Of a DNA stretch of 64,000 nucleotides, positions 1 through 11,440 are shown piece by piece (within the stretch, counting starts at the first letter, position 1; each line of letters starts with the position of its first letter). This DNA comes from Stictocephala bisonia. Lineage: Eukaryota > Arthropoda > Insecta > Hemiptera > Membracidae. The stretch covers positions 2,024,546 to 2,088,545 of the forward strand of contig JAQJVL010000083.1 in NCBI GenBank assembly GCA_035578905.1. The letters run 5' to 3'. The position numbers were made by a program, and so were the translations under genes. Under the pieces are notes generated by a model that made no database searches, was not told where the DNA came from, and saw only the letters and a list, made by a program, of their open reading frames with translations.

Positions 1-480
1 GTTTGATTATATAATCAAAATGTGCAGCAAGCTTTCAATTTACACTGCATCCAATTTATATCTAATTTAAACAGCTTATATTATGTATAATTTACTACTA
101 CTGTAATGAATTATTTTTAATTTTAAAGTTTATCCAACCACAATGTTATTCAATTTGTTTTTATTTAATGGCTGTTGATCATATAAATAAATCAACTAAT
201 ATAGCTCCATAAGAATACCATGGGAATTTTGGAGGCCAGGAGGATGGAGTCCTGAGGTCGGAGAAGAAAATCCTTTCTTAGTGAGCGTCTAGGGGCCAAG
301 ATAAACCTATGTACAAAATTTTAAGTCAATTGGACGTATAGTTTTGGAGAAATAGTGATGAGTGGTAAATGACAGATAGATATCATACGAATTTGTATGA
401 CTTCGGTGTTTTAAATAGATGAGAGAATGCCATCCAAAATGTTTTTCTAACAATACTCGACCTGTTTTAATCATGACGAT
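1..480. other. AT-rich stretch, nothing recognised
   Basis: No ORF, repeat match within the window, splice-flanked reading frame or terminal repeat could be supported here. Base composition is strongly AT-biased like most of the window. Confidence 0.5.
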
Positions 481-489
481 TCAGTAAAG

Positions 490-640
490 AGCTCGGCCAG
501 TCCTGCAAGTCTTGGCGTTCCCAAGGCAATGACATTCCCAATACAGTTTCGTACACAGGCGTCAGGATATTACGAGGATATTGGTTTGGGTTCATCAACA
601 ATAGACCCAACTCCCTTCTGTCACCACAACGTAATTATAG
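490..640. repeat. Dispersed repeat, copy 1 of 2
   Basis: This stretch resembles 13595-13720. Shared blocks include a core reading about AGGATATTAC, A/C, AGGA(T/C)ATT followed by a TGGGTTCAT block and an ACCCAACTCCC / ACACATCCCCC block. The family is not recognised. At 13.6 kb it adjoins a tRNA-derived SINE head, so it may be a SINE body or an unrelated neighbour. Confidence 0.4.
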
Positions 641-1564
641 ATCTGCTACGTGATGAATACGTCATACGGAAGGAACCTGATAGCCCATCGTAACAGAAAC
701 TGTAGTGTTTAAAAAACAAACAATAACATTTTATCCGTTGGAAAAACCTTTAGATTCCAATATTTGTTTTAGTATGGGCAAATAAAACTTAACATTACAG
801 TTAAAATAAAAATGTAGTCATAAACAAGTAATAAAACCAGCATAATAATGTATCACGTTCATTTGTTTTTTACTTTCCCCCATATGCGTTATCATAGAGA
901 AAGTATTGTGATCGTCCAAAACTAAGTTGGTCTAAAAATTCATTTTAGGGTCCCCTAAACCCAAAAAAATAGTTTTTCGAAAAAATGTTGTGTCTGTCGG
1001 TATGTGTCTGTCTCCAGACAGTTTTTTCACTTTTTTGAAATTTTGATTTATTTTTATATTTATGGCCAAAAAACATACAAAAATAGAATTTTCTCAAAAA
1101 CGACTCAAACGATTTTGATTCAACTTTCAGGAAAGATGTGAATAACAATGTTAAGTATTTTAGTAAAACCCGCATGTCTCTAACTTGACTAGTTTTTTTA
1201 ACTATGGCAAAAAACAAATTTGGGAATTAAATTGGTAATTTTCAACGTTTGTATATTTTAGTGTTTAATATGGGGGGAAGTTTGTGCCAATTCTTTGGAA
1301 CCATTTATTTATTTCTGCGATCATGTGATTTTCCAGTTTACATGTACCAACATCTATTACTATTTTAATTCTCAAGCAAATGTACTTTCGACATTACAAT
1401 ATTTGTTTTAATATAAGCAAACATAATTCATAATTAAAGTGAAAAATTCTCTCTAGTCACTGGATATAGATATATAATAACACAATGATCTATGTCTTTT
1501 ATTTCTATTGCACTTCTACCAGCACGTAATGCCCAAATTAAGAAACTATGTATATTTAATTATT
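640..1564. other. AT-rich, possible old MITE relic
   Basis: Around 948-1020 a motif (GGGTCCCCTAAACCC, then TTTTTCGAAAAAATG and a TGTCTGTCGGTATGTGTCTG run) resembles the ends of anonymous insect MITEs. A similar CTGTCTG phrase occurs in the foldback element at 32376. The partner terminal repeat was not found. The 90-codon minus-strand ORF over 945-1217 has biased, low-complexity composition and no recognisable domain, so it is not annotated as a gene. Confidence 0.3.
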
Positions 1565-1705
1565 CATTAGTAAGACGCCGATCGTCATATGGACAAATAT
1601 GAGGGGCGAATGAGTATGATGAGTGTAAAATAACGAATGTAGTCATTGTTACTAACTAAGGTTGGCTATTCCTCTGAAAGAGCTATTTTATTAATAACCT
1701 AATCA
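1565..1705 (-). repeat. SINE-like family 2, 3' fragment
   Basis: The complement of the 3' part of the ~440-bp interspersed family whose best full copy is 51568-52015. Recognisable blocks are AGACGCCGATCGTC, TGTAGTCATTGTTACTAACT and CTCTGAAAGAGCTATT. The 5' part is missing. Confidence 0.6.
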
Positions 1706-3080
1706 CCAAATAAATTAATTATTAAGAAAAATACTACTTTTAAAAGTGATCTAAAAAGTACTACTATGCATGAATATGTTATTTGTAAGCATATTTTTAC
1801 ACGATATTTCAAGTCAGGATAGTATTATTATCAATTTATTTTAGTATATACATGTACAACAAAATTGTTAATTTATATCTAATCTCTATCAAAATGAATA
1901 ATTAATCCAAATCTGTCAACTGCAGCTCTTCTGTTAGAAATTAGATCCTGATAAATCTCATAAAACTAGTTTCATATCTTATTATTTTCTAAATACTTAA
2001 TAATTATTTTTAAGCTTTCAGAAAAACACACATAACGAAATTATCGTTTTTTCTATACAATATTTTCATGTTATATCAAAGGTTTTCATTTGATATTCAA
2101 TGAAAATTCAAAATTATAATGAAAATGAAATCAATGAAAAATCAAACTATAATCATGTATTAAAATAAATCTTCTAATAGTCCTGTATGAATGCGTTATT
2201 TATAATTCTATTACCAATCAAAGCTCGTGGTTTTGCCTAAAAAATTTATTTTAATTGTTACCAAACACGATCATATTCAAGCCGGTTAATTAGCCTTTAA
2301 AATTCAATATTTTTAACAGATAACGTCTCTGTGTTTGATAAGTTAAATGACAAAGTCATGACGACCACACAAATGGACACATGGCGTTTAATAATACAGC
2401 AAGATATCTCCCTTATGTCATGTATTCTCAAAAGGCCCATTAAAAACAAGAACATCAATATATTTACCTTACATAACTTGTTTCATTCCTGTTTAGATTT
2501 GGGAATAACATGTTCAAACGTATTTCATTATAACTTAAATTCTCTTTATTCTGTGGCACAATATAATAAAATGTTAAAAATAAAGTAAAAATTAAACTCA
2601 TTACAATCCAAAATTAAATATAGCCTACATTCATTATTTCAAAAATGTATAACGCCTTTTCAACGCCAGTTTAAAATTCTTACATCAGATATTTTAATAC
2701 ATAGGCCTACCTGTTCACAGCGATGTTTTCTAACAAAAAAAGTATGAATGGTTTATTGATAAATTAAAACTTGTTATTATAATTTACTTGTCACGTTAAT
2801 TTTAAAGGAATAGTTTATAATAATGAATGCTTTAATATATAATTTTACAACACCATCATGCAACATGTTCCAACACTTCAATTTCAAAATACAAAGCGCT
2901 CAACAGGGTTCAACCCTACATAGAATTCACACAACCTCTTATACTTAAAAAATATTGAGTTTAGACTACACTCGTAACTAATATTTTTTTTATTTTAGGG
3001 AGGAATTCTCGCCTGACTACTCTGCATATTAAACCCCCTACCCACGCTATTCATACAGGACTCTTCATGGTTCCGTCCCT
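1706..3080. other. AT-rich stretch, no supported gene
   Basis: Very AT-rich. An 85-codon plus-strand ORF at 2331-2588 starts from a non-ATG codon, has no domain I recognise and lacks clear splice signals, so it is treated as chance. No terminal repeats or tandem arrays were seen. Confidence 0.4.
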
Positions 3081-3438
3081 ACGTACTGTAACCCAGCTGA
3101 TTGGGGACAAAGTGTTGAGGAGATTTTAGGCGATAGGTTCTCTTAATTCAGACTCGGCGTCCGCTCAATGGATGCCATCGACGTGGACACTACTATAGAA
3201 GTCTGGGGTGTCCATGTCGGATGGTAGTCAAGGTTCAATGTTGTGAGTGTCAGGCTTAACAGTTACCTGAAAATCAGCGCATTCCATGTAAAGCTGTAGG
3301 TCCCGTAGTTTCCCTGGCTATTGGGCTATTATAAATAGCTCTTTCTGAGTAACAGTCGACCTTAGTAACAATGGCTACGCTCGTTCATCTCATTTGCCCC
3401 ATATCTTGACGATTGGCGTCTTAGTAATGTATCAGTGA
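3080..3438 (+). repeat. SINE-like family 2 copy
   Basis: A nearly full copy. It begins near TGTAACCCAGCTGATTGG and continues through GGCGATAGGTTCT, GGCGTCCGCTCAATGG, GACACTACTATAGAAGTCT and GCTATTGGGCTAT. It ends at GACGATTGGCGTCTTAGTAAT, the family's usual 3' end before an A/T-rich simple tail. Confidence 0.7.
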
Positions 3439-3439
3439 A

Positions 3440-4289
3440 TGAATAATACGTGTAGTTTAACCAAAACTATAAAAACAATATTTGCCCACATTTTAGTATG
3501 ACCAAAAATTCTTTTCTCTCATACACTAGTAACTTTCATAAATATAGCTAGATTAAATAAATGTAGAAAACTGTCAAATTATGACTTGATGTTATTATCT
3601 CACTTCTTCCCATTAAATTTACAGGCATAACAGTAGATAATTTATACAAAAAGACTTATATAAGCTACTAAGCTCTATTAACACAGAGTAAAACCTCAGT
3701 TCTAAGCTGACTGTTGACAAGTTAAGATATTTTCACGTCGTATTAGGCCGTTTGGATTTAGGAATGTCGACCCCTTCACGGGCCAAGCATGACGTAATCC
3801 CCCCTCCACGTAACTGTAATATTACTTTATCCGCTTGACCAATCGTGTGTCGGACATTGTCTCTTTATAAAATAGATTATTGTCACTAATTATTCATACA
3901 GATTTTAACTCTTCTTGAATTAGAAGCAGAATTATTGCGTTTAATGCAAATCGTCAATTTACACGAGAAAAAAAGTATTTTCTAAATTTTCATTTTATTT
4001 GTTATGGGGTAGGCAATCTAATATTTTTTAACGGCAAATTTGTTCCTGTCTTCATTTATTTAACGGAATTTTAAGATAGCACATGCCATTAGCCAGTATA
4101 GTTATATTTATAGTTTCACTATACGACGTTCTCATCTCGATTGAGACGTGTTCCAGTAATTTGTTCGATAAGAGATCTTAAACAAATCTTAAACAAGTCA
4201 TTAAAGGTAGTTATTGACAAAAATATCCAAACTTCAAAAACGTAAAAGAGGCAAAACATAATAATTAATTTACTATAAAATTTTACATT
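3440..4289. other. Nothing recognised
   Basis: AT-rich DNA without a supported ORF or repeat. A short GC-richer patch at 3765-3850 matches nothing else that I could see in the window. Confidence 0.4.
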
Positions 4290-4738
4290 GTTAATAATAA
4301 TAATGTTTATTGCATCAAACCTCAAATGAGGTATTAAAATATATAATATAATAAGTATAATACAAATTGAGTTAAATCTACATATAAATTACAGTTGAAT
4401 TTCAAAAAAATCTTCAATGTTGTATAAGCACTCTTCTAATAAATAGTTGCATATATTTTTTTTTAAATTGTTTCATTTCAAGATTTCTTAATTTATAAGG
4501 GAATTTATTAAACAATTTAATAGCCATAAATTCATGATTTTTTTGAGTTGTTGAGCATTTACATTGTTTAATTTTCAGTTGATTCGAATTTCTTGTGTCG
4601 TACTTATGTATATATTTGTTCTGAGGAAATTTATGTAAGTTGTTTTTGGTGTATAATAAGCTTTTGTAAATGAATAGTGAAGGAAGAGTCATTATTTTTA
4701 GTTTTTTTAATAGAGGTCTGCATGGAGTTTTAAAAGGT
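4290..4738 (-). pseudogene. Non-LTR retrotransposon RT C-terminus, 5'-truncated
   Basis: A minus-strand frame from about 4737 to 4414 reads through a phrase typical of the C-terminal end of Jockey/CR1-type reverse-transcriptase proteins: CRPLLKKLKIMTLPSLFIYK near the start, then DTRNSNQ and a LFNKFPYKLRNL segment, ending in a basic tail. The frame is open in this segment and starts abruptly, as expected for a 5'-truncated LINE insertion. Below 4414 lies a short 3' UTR ending at an AATAAA-like signal and a (TTA)n tail near 4297-4310. The polymerase core is absent, so the copy is dead. The clade is inferred from memory of the family. Confidence 0.7.
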
Positions 4739-5400
4739 GTAAACTAAATTTTTTTAATGTAAACTTTTAAATAAATTTAAACTAAATATTATAGGGTTTT
4801 AGATGATTCAGAGTATTTACTTTTCATTTTGATGATTTGGTAGGTAAAAATATATAAATATAGCCTAAACATTGTACTATAATTCAAGATTTTACATTAA
4901 CCTAATGTGAAGTCCTTAGTTTTTCGACGAGAATTATTGCAGGTTTCAGGGATGTTAAAGCAGAATAACACTTGACTGTATTACTAAAATAACAATCAGC
5001 TGGTTTATCCCATTTCTAGAGTGTTGCATATTTTTTCCCCAGAAGTGATTTGGTTCTTGAGAGTTCAACTGGCCGCTGTCATTGGCCAGTGTAGAATCAG
5101 TATGGATGTGATAGTCACAATTTAAAATATATATATTATATTTATAGGTACCTATTTGATCAACTGTTTTTTGTTTTTTTTTTTTTTTCTTCAAAGTCAG
5201 CTTGCATCTCCTTGCCATACACATTGCTATCACATATAATGCTCTCAAACGAAGCAAAGTTACCACCCACTATTGAATACTAACCTCTCGTGTAAACAGC
5301 TATTACATTACACTCTCATGATCTACTTGCCAAACATTTTCAATCAGATTTGGTAACTATTTTATATGCTGCTGATTATTTCTTTATTAGAGTACCAAAT
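4739..5400. other. Nothing recognised
   Basis: AT-rich DNA with a poly(T) run at 5168-5190. A 103-codon minus-strand ORF (4955-5266) is low-complexity, includes a lysine run from that tract, and is not supported as a gene. Confidence 0.4.
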
Positions 5401-5402
5401 AC

Positions 5403-6107
5403 TCTATTAGTGGTAATCCCATAGCAACTCCACTACCTTGGCTCCCAGTGCTGTGCAATATAGCTCCTCCAAAAATAAGACGTGAGGAGGCACTACGTAA
5501 AGTATTCAATAAGATCTTGAATGCCCCGCGCCTCCCCATTACCCAGAATCTCCCACGTCAGAACGGTCATTTAAAATATCGAAACCCACCTCTACGTACT
5601 GCTTTCCAGTTGAGCAGATCGAATTTCTCGCCCAATACTTGCTGGGCCATGGCGTGGAACAGTTTTGATGGACGACATAAATTCCTTATTAACGATCCAT
5701 CAATACCTGTAGGTGGGATGAACCTCCCTCGTAGGCAGTGGACATTATTGAATTGGTTCCTAACTGGAGTGGGCAGATTTAACTACTAGAAATACAAATT
5801 GGGATTAGCAGTAGATCAGTAATGTGATCGCGGGGAGTCTATCCAAATAATGGATCTCATAGTTACAGAGTGCCCTTGCGCTGTTTTACGGAGGGATTAG
5901 CTAGTATAAACAGAATCAGTGAGGCAGGTCTTAAATGACTTGATGGGTTGGTTTTAGCTTTGTGACAGAAGATCATTTGTTATTTATTTATTTTTAATTT
6001 TTAATATAGTGTAATGACTTTTGGATTTTTTGTCCAACTATAAAACTCAGCTTTTACATAATTTTAAATTTAAAAAAATTAGTGGTATCTGACAAAAAAC
6101 CATATGA
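5403..6107 (+). pseudogene. Non-LTR retrotransposon 3' end (family shared with 19.1-20.1 kb)
   Basis: The open frame 5448-5789 encodes the extreme C-terminus of a LINE reverse-transcriptase protein: IRREEAL, NAPRLPIT, a WNSFDGR block and PSIPVGGMNLPRRQWTLLN near the end. It aligns by eye to the minus-strand copy at 19383-19907. It is followed by a matching 3' UTR with shared blocks GAATCAGTGAGGCAGGTCTTA, AATGACTTTTGGATTTTTTG and a final CTGACAAAAAA. It begins abruptly near 5403, so it is a heavily 5'-truncated insertion and cannot transpose. Confidence 0.8.
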
Positions 6108-6814
6108 TATTTATATTTCTTTATCTTATCTAAGCCATTATCGATTAAATATGTCAAAGAAAGTACTTGGTTACAAAAACTTCAATTCGGTTTGAACTCA
6201 GATTGTTCATCAAGCATCTCGTTGATATTAGGTGATATTCTGCTGTAAAACATCCTTTCTAACACTAATGGCAGGCACTTTAAAAAGCTATAGGGTGGTA
6301 GCTTTCGTCGCGTTCTGGGTCTTTACCTGTGTTCAAAATATATATTATTTTATATCTTTCAAAAAATGTGTGCATATCTCGATTTGAGAAAGTGGCATTC
6401 ATAAACTGCTTTAAGTCAAAGTTTTACTTTGGTAACATCATGTGTGAGGATTCCTAAAACATATAACCCAGTCTGGCTGCCTTCCCAACAGGTACGGATG
6501 ACATACCCTGTGATCGCTATATATAAATCTTGGATAGTGAAATCCCTTGCAACTCCTAATGGTACTTGTGAGCTCATCTTGATCTCGTACAACCTTTCTG
6601 TTAGATGTTGTTGTGCTGACTTGGATAAGCCCAAAATTTATTTTTCTACGTACATAGGTATTGTATGTAGGCCAAAGTGACCACCAGGAGGCTTACTTGT
6701 GGCTAGTTTCTTTAGGTACAACCTTGTCAGCTGATGTGGGTTAATTTAGATGTTCTGTTTAATGTACCCACTTTTCTCTCGTGGCGTTACCGGATTTTCG
6801 TTCTGTAATCAAGG
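6108..6814. other. Nothing recognised
   Basis: No conserved frame or repeat found. Two overlapping short ORFs on opposite strands (6416-6680) appear to be chance frames. Confidence 0.4.
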
Positions 6815-7090
6815 TACTCAAGGTTCATATGTTGTTTAGGGAAGAGAACTGACTATTAGGCTTGTCAGTTAATAGAAAATCATACCAACACTACGTGGTT
6901 CGGATTGCACGTAAAGTTGTAGGTCCCTTGGTTGCCCTGGATATTGGGCTATTAATAAATAGCTCTTTCTGAGGATTAGTCGACCTTAGTTAGTAACAAT
7001 GACTACACTCGTTCATCTACACTGATTCGCCCATATCTTGATGATCGGCATCTTAATAATGAATAATAATAATAATAATAATGATACAAA
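6815..7090 (+). repeat. SINE-like family 2, 3' half with (AAT)n tail
   Basis: It starts within the family at ACTCAAGGTTCATATGTTG and includes the B-box-like GGTTCGGATTGCACG and GGGCTATTAATAAATAGCTC. It ends in GATCGGCATCTTAATAATG followed by (AAT)n, the simple-repeat tail that marks the 3' end of the family. Confidence 0.7.
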
Positions 7091-7289
7091 TGTAAATAAA
7101 TATGTGCCTTGAAAAATCCAAATAAATAAAAATGTTATTTATAGTAAAATTTTTGGAAATTATTGAAAAGCTTATTAATAACATTTCACTCACCCCACCA
7201 ATGGCCATCAATACTATACCATGCCCTACCACTCAATGAAACCTCAGGTTATGTGATGTGATTACATGATTATATAACCCACAGGAGTC

Positions 7290-7480
7290 TTCAGTTAGAC
7301 CAAACCTCTCTGAAGGACGACTTCGTTAAGGGGAGAATTTTATGATAACGACTTGCGTAACCTGATTAACACCAGAAGGGTTGACTGAAAGGGTTCAATT
7401 GTCCCTATTTTAACATGGTTAGGTGGTCCATGGTGACAAAGAGGGAGGACTGACGAACCAACTTTGCGATATATCCCACG
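7290..7480 (+). repeat. Dispersed repeat family 4, copy A
   Basis: This shares with 15780-15900 and 22525-22700 the ordered blocks GTAACCT/CATAACC, CCAGAAGGG (or equivalent), TGAAAGGGT, ATTGTC and GACTGACGAACC. No terminal repeats or coding potential were recognised. It could be the arm of a MITE or a SINE body. Confidence 0.45.
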
Positions 7481-7880
7481 CTCTCGTGTGTATTGTGCTA
7501 CGAGTATTATGTCCTTAACTAAGTGATATGAAATTTTTAAGAATATAGGTAATATACACAATAGTATCCGTAAATACAGAGACATCTTAAATATAATATA
7601 CACATATAATGAGAGAAACTGGTATAAGACTTGGTAAAGAAGGAAGTAAAACACAAACAAGAAATCAAAATTTTACAATTATAAGACTAGCCTGCAATAA
7701 AATCAAACATGAATAACCACATAACAACGTCTTGGTTTAGACAATTATTTATGTATTTAGTGTGAAATTAGTGTTAAAATTAAATTGATTTCCCGAACAA
7801 CTAATTCGTGATTTTATAAATTAAATAAATAAAAATTATTTTAAAGTTTTCATAAATATCTTTGTTTATGAATCACACGA
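7481..7880. other. AT-rich, nothing recognised
   Basis: No supported feature. The 106-codon minus-strand ORF over 7340-7660 runs partly through repeat family 4 and is a hydrophobic, AT-driven frame. Confidence 0.4.
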
Positions 7881-7884
7881 AATA

Positions 7885-8300
7885 TGTTTCCATCAACACA
7901 ACCCCTCCTCTCACCATTCTATCAATTTTGATTATCAGTGAACCAAAACTAAGGTAAACCCCTGTATACACCACAGGGTCTCCTCACCCCTGTGCTATGT
8001 GAGTGTTGTGTGTTACTCTGTAGACAAAATAATGTCATTAACGGAACATGTGTCCGTCAATACAACTCTTACCCCCCTATCTCTACCCCCCCCCCTATCT
8101 AACAACGTTGCCTACCACTAGGCCAACTCTACTTAAATCCCCGTGTATCCCCACCCTTATGCTAAGTGGGTGTTGAGTGATAATTGTAGACAATATGCCA
8201 TTAACAGAACATGTGTCCGTCAATACAACCCATCCCCTCCCCTTCCTATCAACTTTGTCTACCAGCAGGCTAACCTAACATAAATCCTCATATCTCCCCA
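7885..8300 (-). repeat. 150-165-bp tandem repeat, inverted block
   Basis: About two and a half diverged units in reverse orientation relative to the array at 8319-8825. The block GGAACATGTGTCCGTCAATAC recurs near 8040 and 8205, about 165 bp apart, with GTGTTGTGTGTTACTCTGTAGAC-type sequence before it. Units here are more diverged and more C-rich than the plus-oriented block. Confidence 0.75.
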
Positions 8301-8318
8301 TGCCAAATAAAATTAAAA

Positions 8319-8825
8319 GTTGATGGAGAGGGGAGAGGAGGGGTTCTATTGACGGACACATGTTCCATTAATCACATCATCTTGTCTACAGAGCAACACA
8401 CAACACCCACTAAGCACAAGGGTGGGAGACAGAGGTATTCACGTTTAGGTTGACTTACTGAGAGACAAAGTTGATGAGAGGGGAGAGGAGGGGTTGTATT
8501 GACGGACACGTGTTCCGTTAATCACATCATCTTGTCTATAGAGCAACACACAACACCCACTAAGCACAAGGGTGGGAGACAGAGGTATTCACGTTTAGGT
8601 TGACTTACTGAGAGACAAAGTTGATGAGAGAGGAGAGGAGGGGTTGTATTGACGGACACTTGTTCCGTTAATCACATCATCTTGTCTACAGAGCAACACA
8701 CAACACCACTTATCACAAGGATGGGAAGACATAGGGGTTTAAGTCATGGTTGACTCTCTGATACTCAAAGTTGATAGAGAGGACAGGAAGAGGTTGTATT
8801 GACGTACACGGGTTTCATTAATCTC
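8319..8825 (+). repeat. 150-bp tandem repeat, forward block
   Basis: Three complete units plus a partial fourth, starting at 8319, 8470, 8620 and 8770 (spacing 151, 150, 150). Each begins GTTGAT(G)GAGAG and contains TATTGACGGACAC and ATCTTGTCTA. The second and third units are nearly identical. The block sits head-to-head with the inverted block at 7885-8300, so the region could fold into a long imperfect hairpin. Confidence 0.85.
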
Positions 8826-9258
8826 ATCGCCACTGCACGTGTGTTGAAGGACCAAAGTTCGTCACCACTGCACGTGTGTTGATGGGCTAAAGTTCGTCAC
8901 CACTGCACGTGTGTTGAAGGACCAAAGTTCGTCACCACTGCACGTGTGTTGATGGGCTAAAGTTCGTCACCAATGCACGTGTGTTGAAGGGCTACATGTC
9001 GTCACCACTGCACGTGTGTTCAAGGGCTAAAGTTCGTCACCACTGCACGTGTGTTGAAGGACTAAAGTTCGTCACCACTGCACGTGTGTTGATGGGCTAA
9101 AGTTCATCACCACTGCACGTGTGTTGGTGGGCTTAAGTTCGTCACCACTGCATGTGTGTTGATGTGCTAAAGGGTGTCACCACTGCACGTGTGTTGGTGG
9201 GCTAAAGTTCGTCACCACTGCATGTGTGTTGATGGGCTAAAGTTCGTCACCACTGTAC
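8826..9258 (+). repeat. 35-bp minisatellite, about 12 units
   Basis: Tandem array of a 35-bp unit containing CACCACTGCACGTGTGTTGA, then TGGGCTAAAGTTCGT. Alternate units carry TGAAGGACCAAAG instead of TGATGGGCTAAAG, giving a partial 70-bp higher-order pattern at the start. The unit resembles the 36-bp arrays at 28.9, 50.8 and 60.2 kb. Confidence 0.9.
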
Positions 9259-9712
9259 ATTGCTCATCGTATTTCATACTATATTTTCAATGTGCACAAG
9301 GATTTAAAGAATAACGAAGTAGATTTTTATCACTGAAAGGTATAAATAAGTACTAATAAGTTATTGGAGACAATGAAAAGAGGCAAATAGGCGAAGCACA
9401 AAAAAATAAATTATTTAACTACCTCATATTACGTTAATTGATAAAATTACTAATAAATATAATTTCAATTAAATAATTGAAACACGAATAAATGTAAGTA
9501 TAATAATATTATAACAAACATAGTTACTTATTATAGTATTAAATTATAAACATTATATTTGTGGAAATAAACAACAAAATATACTTTTTAATTAACACAC
9601 CATTTTTAGTTAAGTTTAAGAAAACATTAATTGCCTTCTAATGCGTTACGAATTTTTGAAAAAATTATAATAGTTTTAAAAATAATAACATTTGTTTAGT
9701 AAACTTTACTTG
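9259..9712. other. AT-rich, nothing recognised
   Basis: Extremely AT-rich sequence without ORFs or repeats that could be supported. Confidence 0.4.
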
Positions 9713-9850
9713 CCAGTTTCTATGGGCCTATGGACGTACGCGTAAACCGTATTCAACGAGTGAAGTACCAACTGTTTGCTCAGTTGGGTATAGGAACCTT
9801 GAACTTTGCACTTCGAAGTCCGATTGTCGTCCTTTGGTCAACATATGTAT
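9713..9850 (-). repeat. tRNA-derived SINE (family 1), diverged
   Basis: Read on the minus strand, it matches the family copies at 36412 and 63296. A degenerate tRNA-like head with GTTCAAGGTTCC (B-box region) is followed by the body motif GGTACTTCACTCGTTGAATA and a GCCCATAGAAACTGG 3' part. Confidence 0.6.
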
Positions 9851-10186
9851 GAATATTTATTTACGGTATTTTACCTCAAAAAATAAATGCAAGCTATAAT
9901 TTGTTTGCAGTTTCAATAACAAATGGATTATTACATATTTTTATACATAAAAATACAAGAAATAAGGATGGAATAATATAGATATTTAAATTATGTTATA
10001 TTTATTTGTTTATAAAGATTTTAAACGTACTTTCAGCTTAGAAATGAAATAAAAAAATATGTGACAAAACATAAATGCACAAGCCATTTGTAGGTTCCAG
10101 GTCTGCAAAGTTCACAAACAATAAATCATAATTTTCACTTACAACTTAATTTATTCATTGCTAAAGCCTCCTGAGCTGATATATAT
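9851..10186. other. AT-rich, nothing recognised
   Basis: No ORF or repeat supported. Confidence 0.4.
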
Positions 10187-10416
10187 AACAAATAATAAGG
10201 TTAACATACCTTTGTCGTCTTCAGCTACAAAATCCTATTTATTGGATTACCGGTTTCAGTAATTAATAAATTAATTACTGATCCAATTAATTAATTAATT
10301 ACAAAATCCAACGTACAATGGATGTGAACATGGAGTTCTTACTCTGAAACCGGTAATCCAATAAATAGGATTTTGTAGCTGAAGACGACAAAGGTACGTT
10401 AACCTTATTATTTGTT
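10187..10416. mobile_element. Foldback MITE with ~70-bp terminal inverted repeats
   Basis: The left arm (10187-10257) and right arm (10344-10416) are near-perfect reverse complements. They share AACAAATAATAAGGTTAAC, CTTTGTCGTCTTCAGCTACA and ATTGGATTACCGGTTTCAG. The loop is a small AT-rich spacer. A TA dinucleotide next to each end fits a Tc1/mariner-type target duplication. There is no coding capacity. Confidence 0.8.
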
Positions 10417-10990
10417 ACAACTTAAGTATAAGTAAGAAAATGTCTCCTCCTTCAATACAGCTGTAAATTCTGTACTTAGTATAACAAACTATAGTTTTCA
10501 ACCAATATTTGAAACTTCGACTTCACTACTTCTATCATTTCCCTTGTATCCAAGAGCAGTCCCTTGTATTCAGAGCCCTGTCAAATGTTGCCCATTTACA
10601 GAAGCAAACACGAGTGAGTCATTGCTTTGCACAGAGTAAGGCTTTTAATAATGCATAGAGTGTAAAGTGTTTTTGTTCGCTCTTTTATCACGTAAACACA
10701 CTAAGGACTCCTTCGCCTGTCAGAGCACGATTATAGAAAGTCTCTTATTTCCTGTCGATCTCAGCTTCACTTTAAATGTGATTTTAAAGGTTATTTATGC
10801 TTAATTTATGGGATACAAAAAAGAATATTATTGTGATCTGTAAAACAATTTATTTATTTACTAACTATGGAATCTTTGACTAAGATTATATCACGGTACC
10901 AAGAAAAAATACGGTAGGTATCACACACACATCTCCCATTACGTCACACAGGCGAGGTGGCTGCTGGGTGAAATAACAAACTGGTTTATT
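10417..10990. other. Nothing recognised
   Basis: No supported gene. A duplicated CCCTTGTATCCAAG / CCCTTGTATTCAGAG phrase near 10540-10575 is the only local structure noticed. Confidence 0.35.
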
Positions 10991-10991
10991 T

Positions 10992-11440
10992 GTCGGCACT
11001 AGTGGTGCAGAGCTGTAACCCAGCTACTTGGGGACAAAGTGTTGAAAATATTGTAGGCAATAGGTTCTATGCTCGGTCCTCTAAATACCGACACGGAGTC
11101 CGCTCAATGGTTGCTATCAGTGTGGACACTACTACAGAAGTCTGGGGTGTCCATGTTGGGTGGTAGTCAAGGTTCAGATGTTATATAGGGAAGAGAATTG
11201 AGTGTCAGGCTTGTCAGTTAACTGAAAATCAGAAAAACAGTACTTTGCTCGATTTACACGTAAAGCTGTAGGTCACTTAGTTGGCGTAGCTGCTATTGAC
11301 CTATTCATAAAAAGCACTTTCTGTGGAACAGTCAGCCTTAGTTAGTAACAATGACTACACTCGTTCATATACGCTCATCACACTCATTCGTCCTTATCTT
11401 GACGATTGGCGTCTTAATAATGAATAAGAGTGATATATAT
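10992..11440 (+). repeat. SINE-like family 2, full-length
   Basis: Runs from GTCGGCACTAGTGGTGCAG through AACCCAGCTACTTGGGGACA, GTCTGGGGTGTCCATGTTGG and the CGTAAAGCTGTAGGTC block to GACGATTGGCGTCTTAATAAT. This is essentially the full family length of about 440 bp. Within the 5' end, TGGTGCAG resembles a pol III A box; the B-box region is disrupted in this copy. Confidence 0.75.

Noticed and set aside
945..1217. 90-codon minus-strand ORF
   Set aside because: Lys/Phe-rich composition typical of AT-rich noncoding DNA, over a likely MITE relic.
2331..2588. 85-codon plus-strand ORF
   Set aside because: Non-ATG start, AT-driven composition, no splice support or recognised domain.
8319..9258. CRISPR-like array of regular repeats
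   Set aside because: Repeats are contiguous with no unique spacers and the context is an animal genome; this is a tandem satellite and minisatellite.
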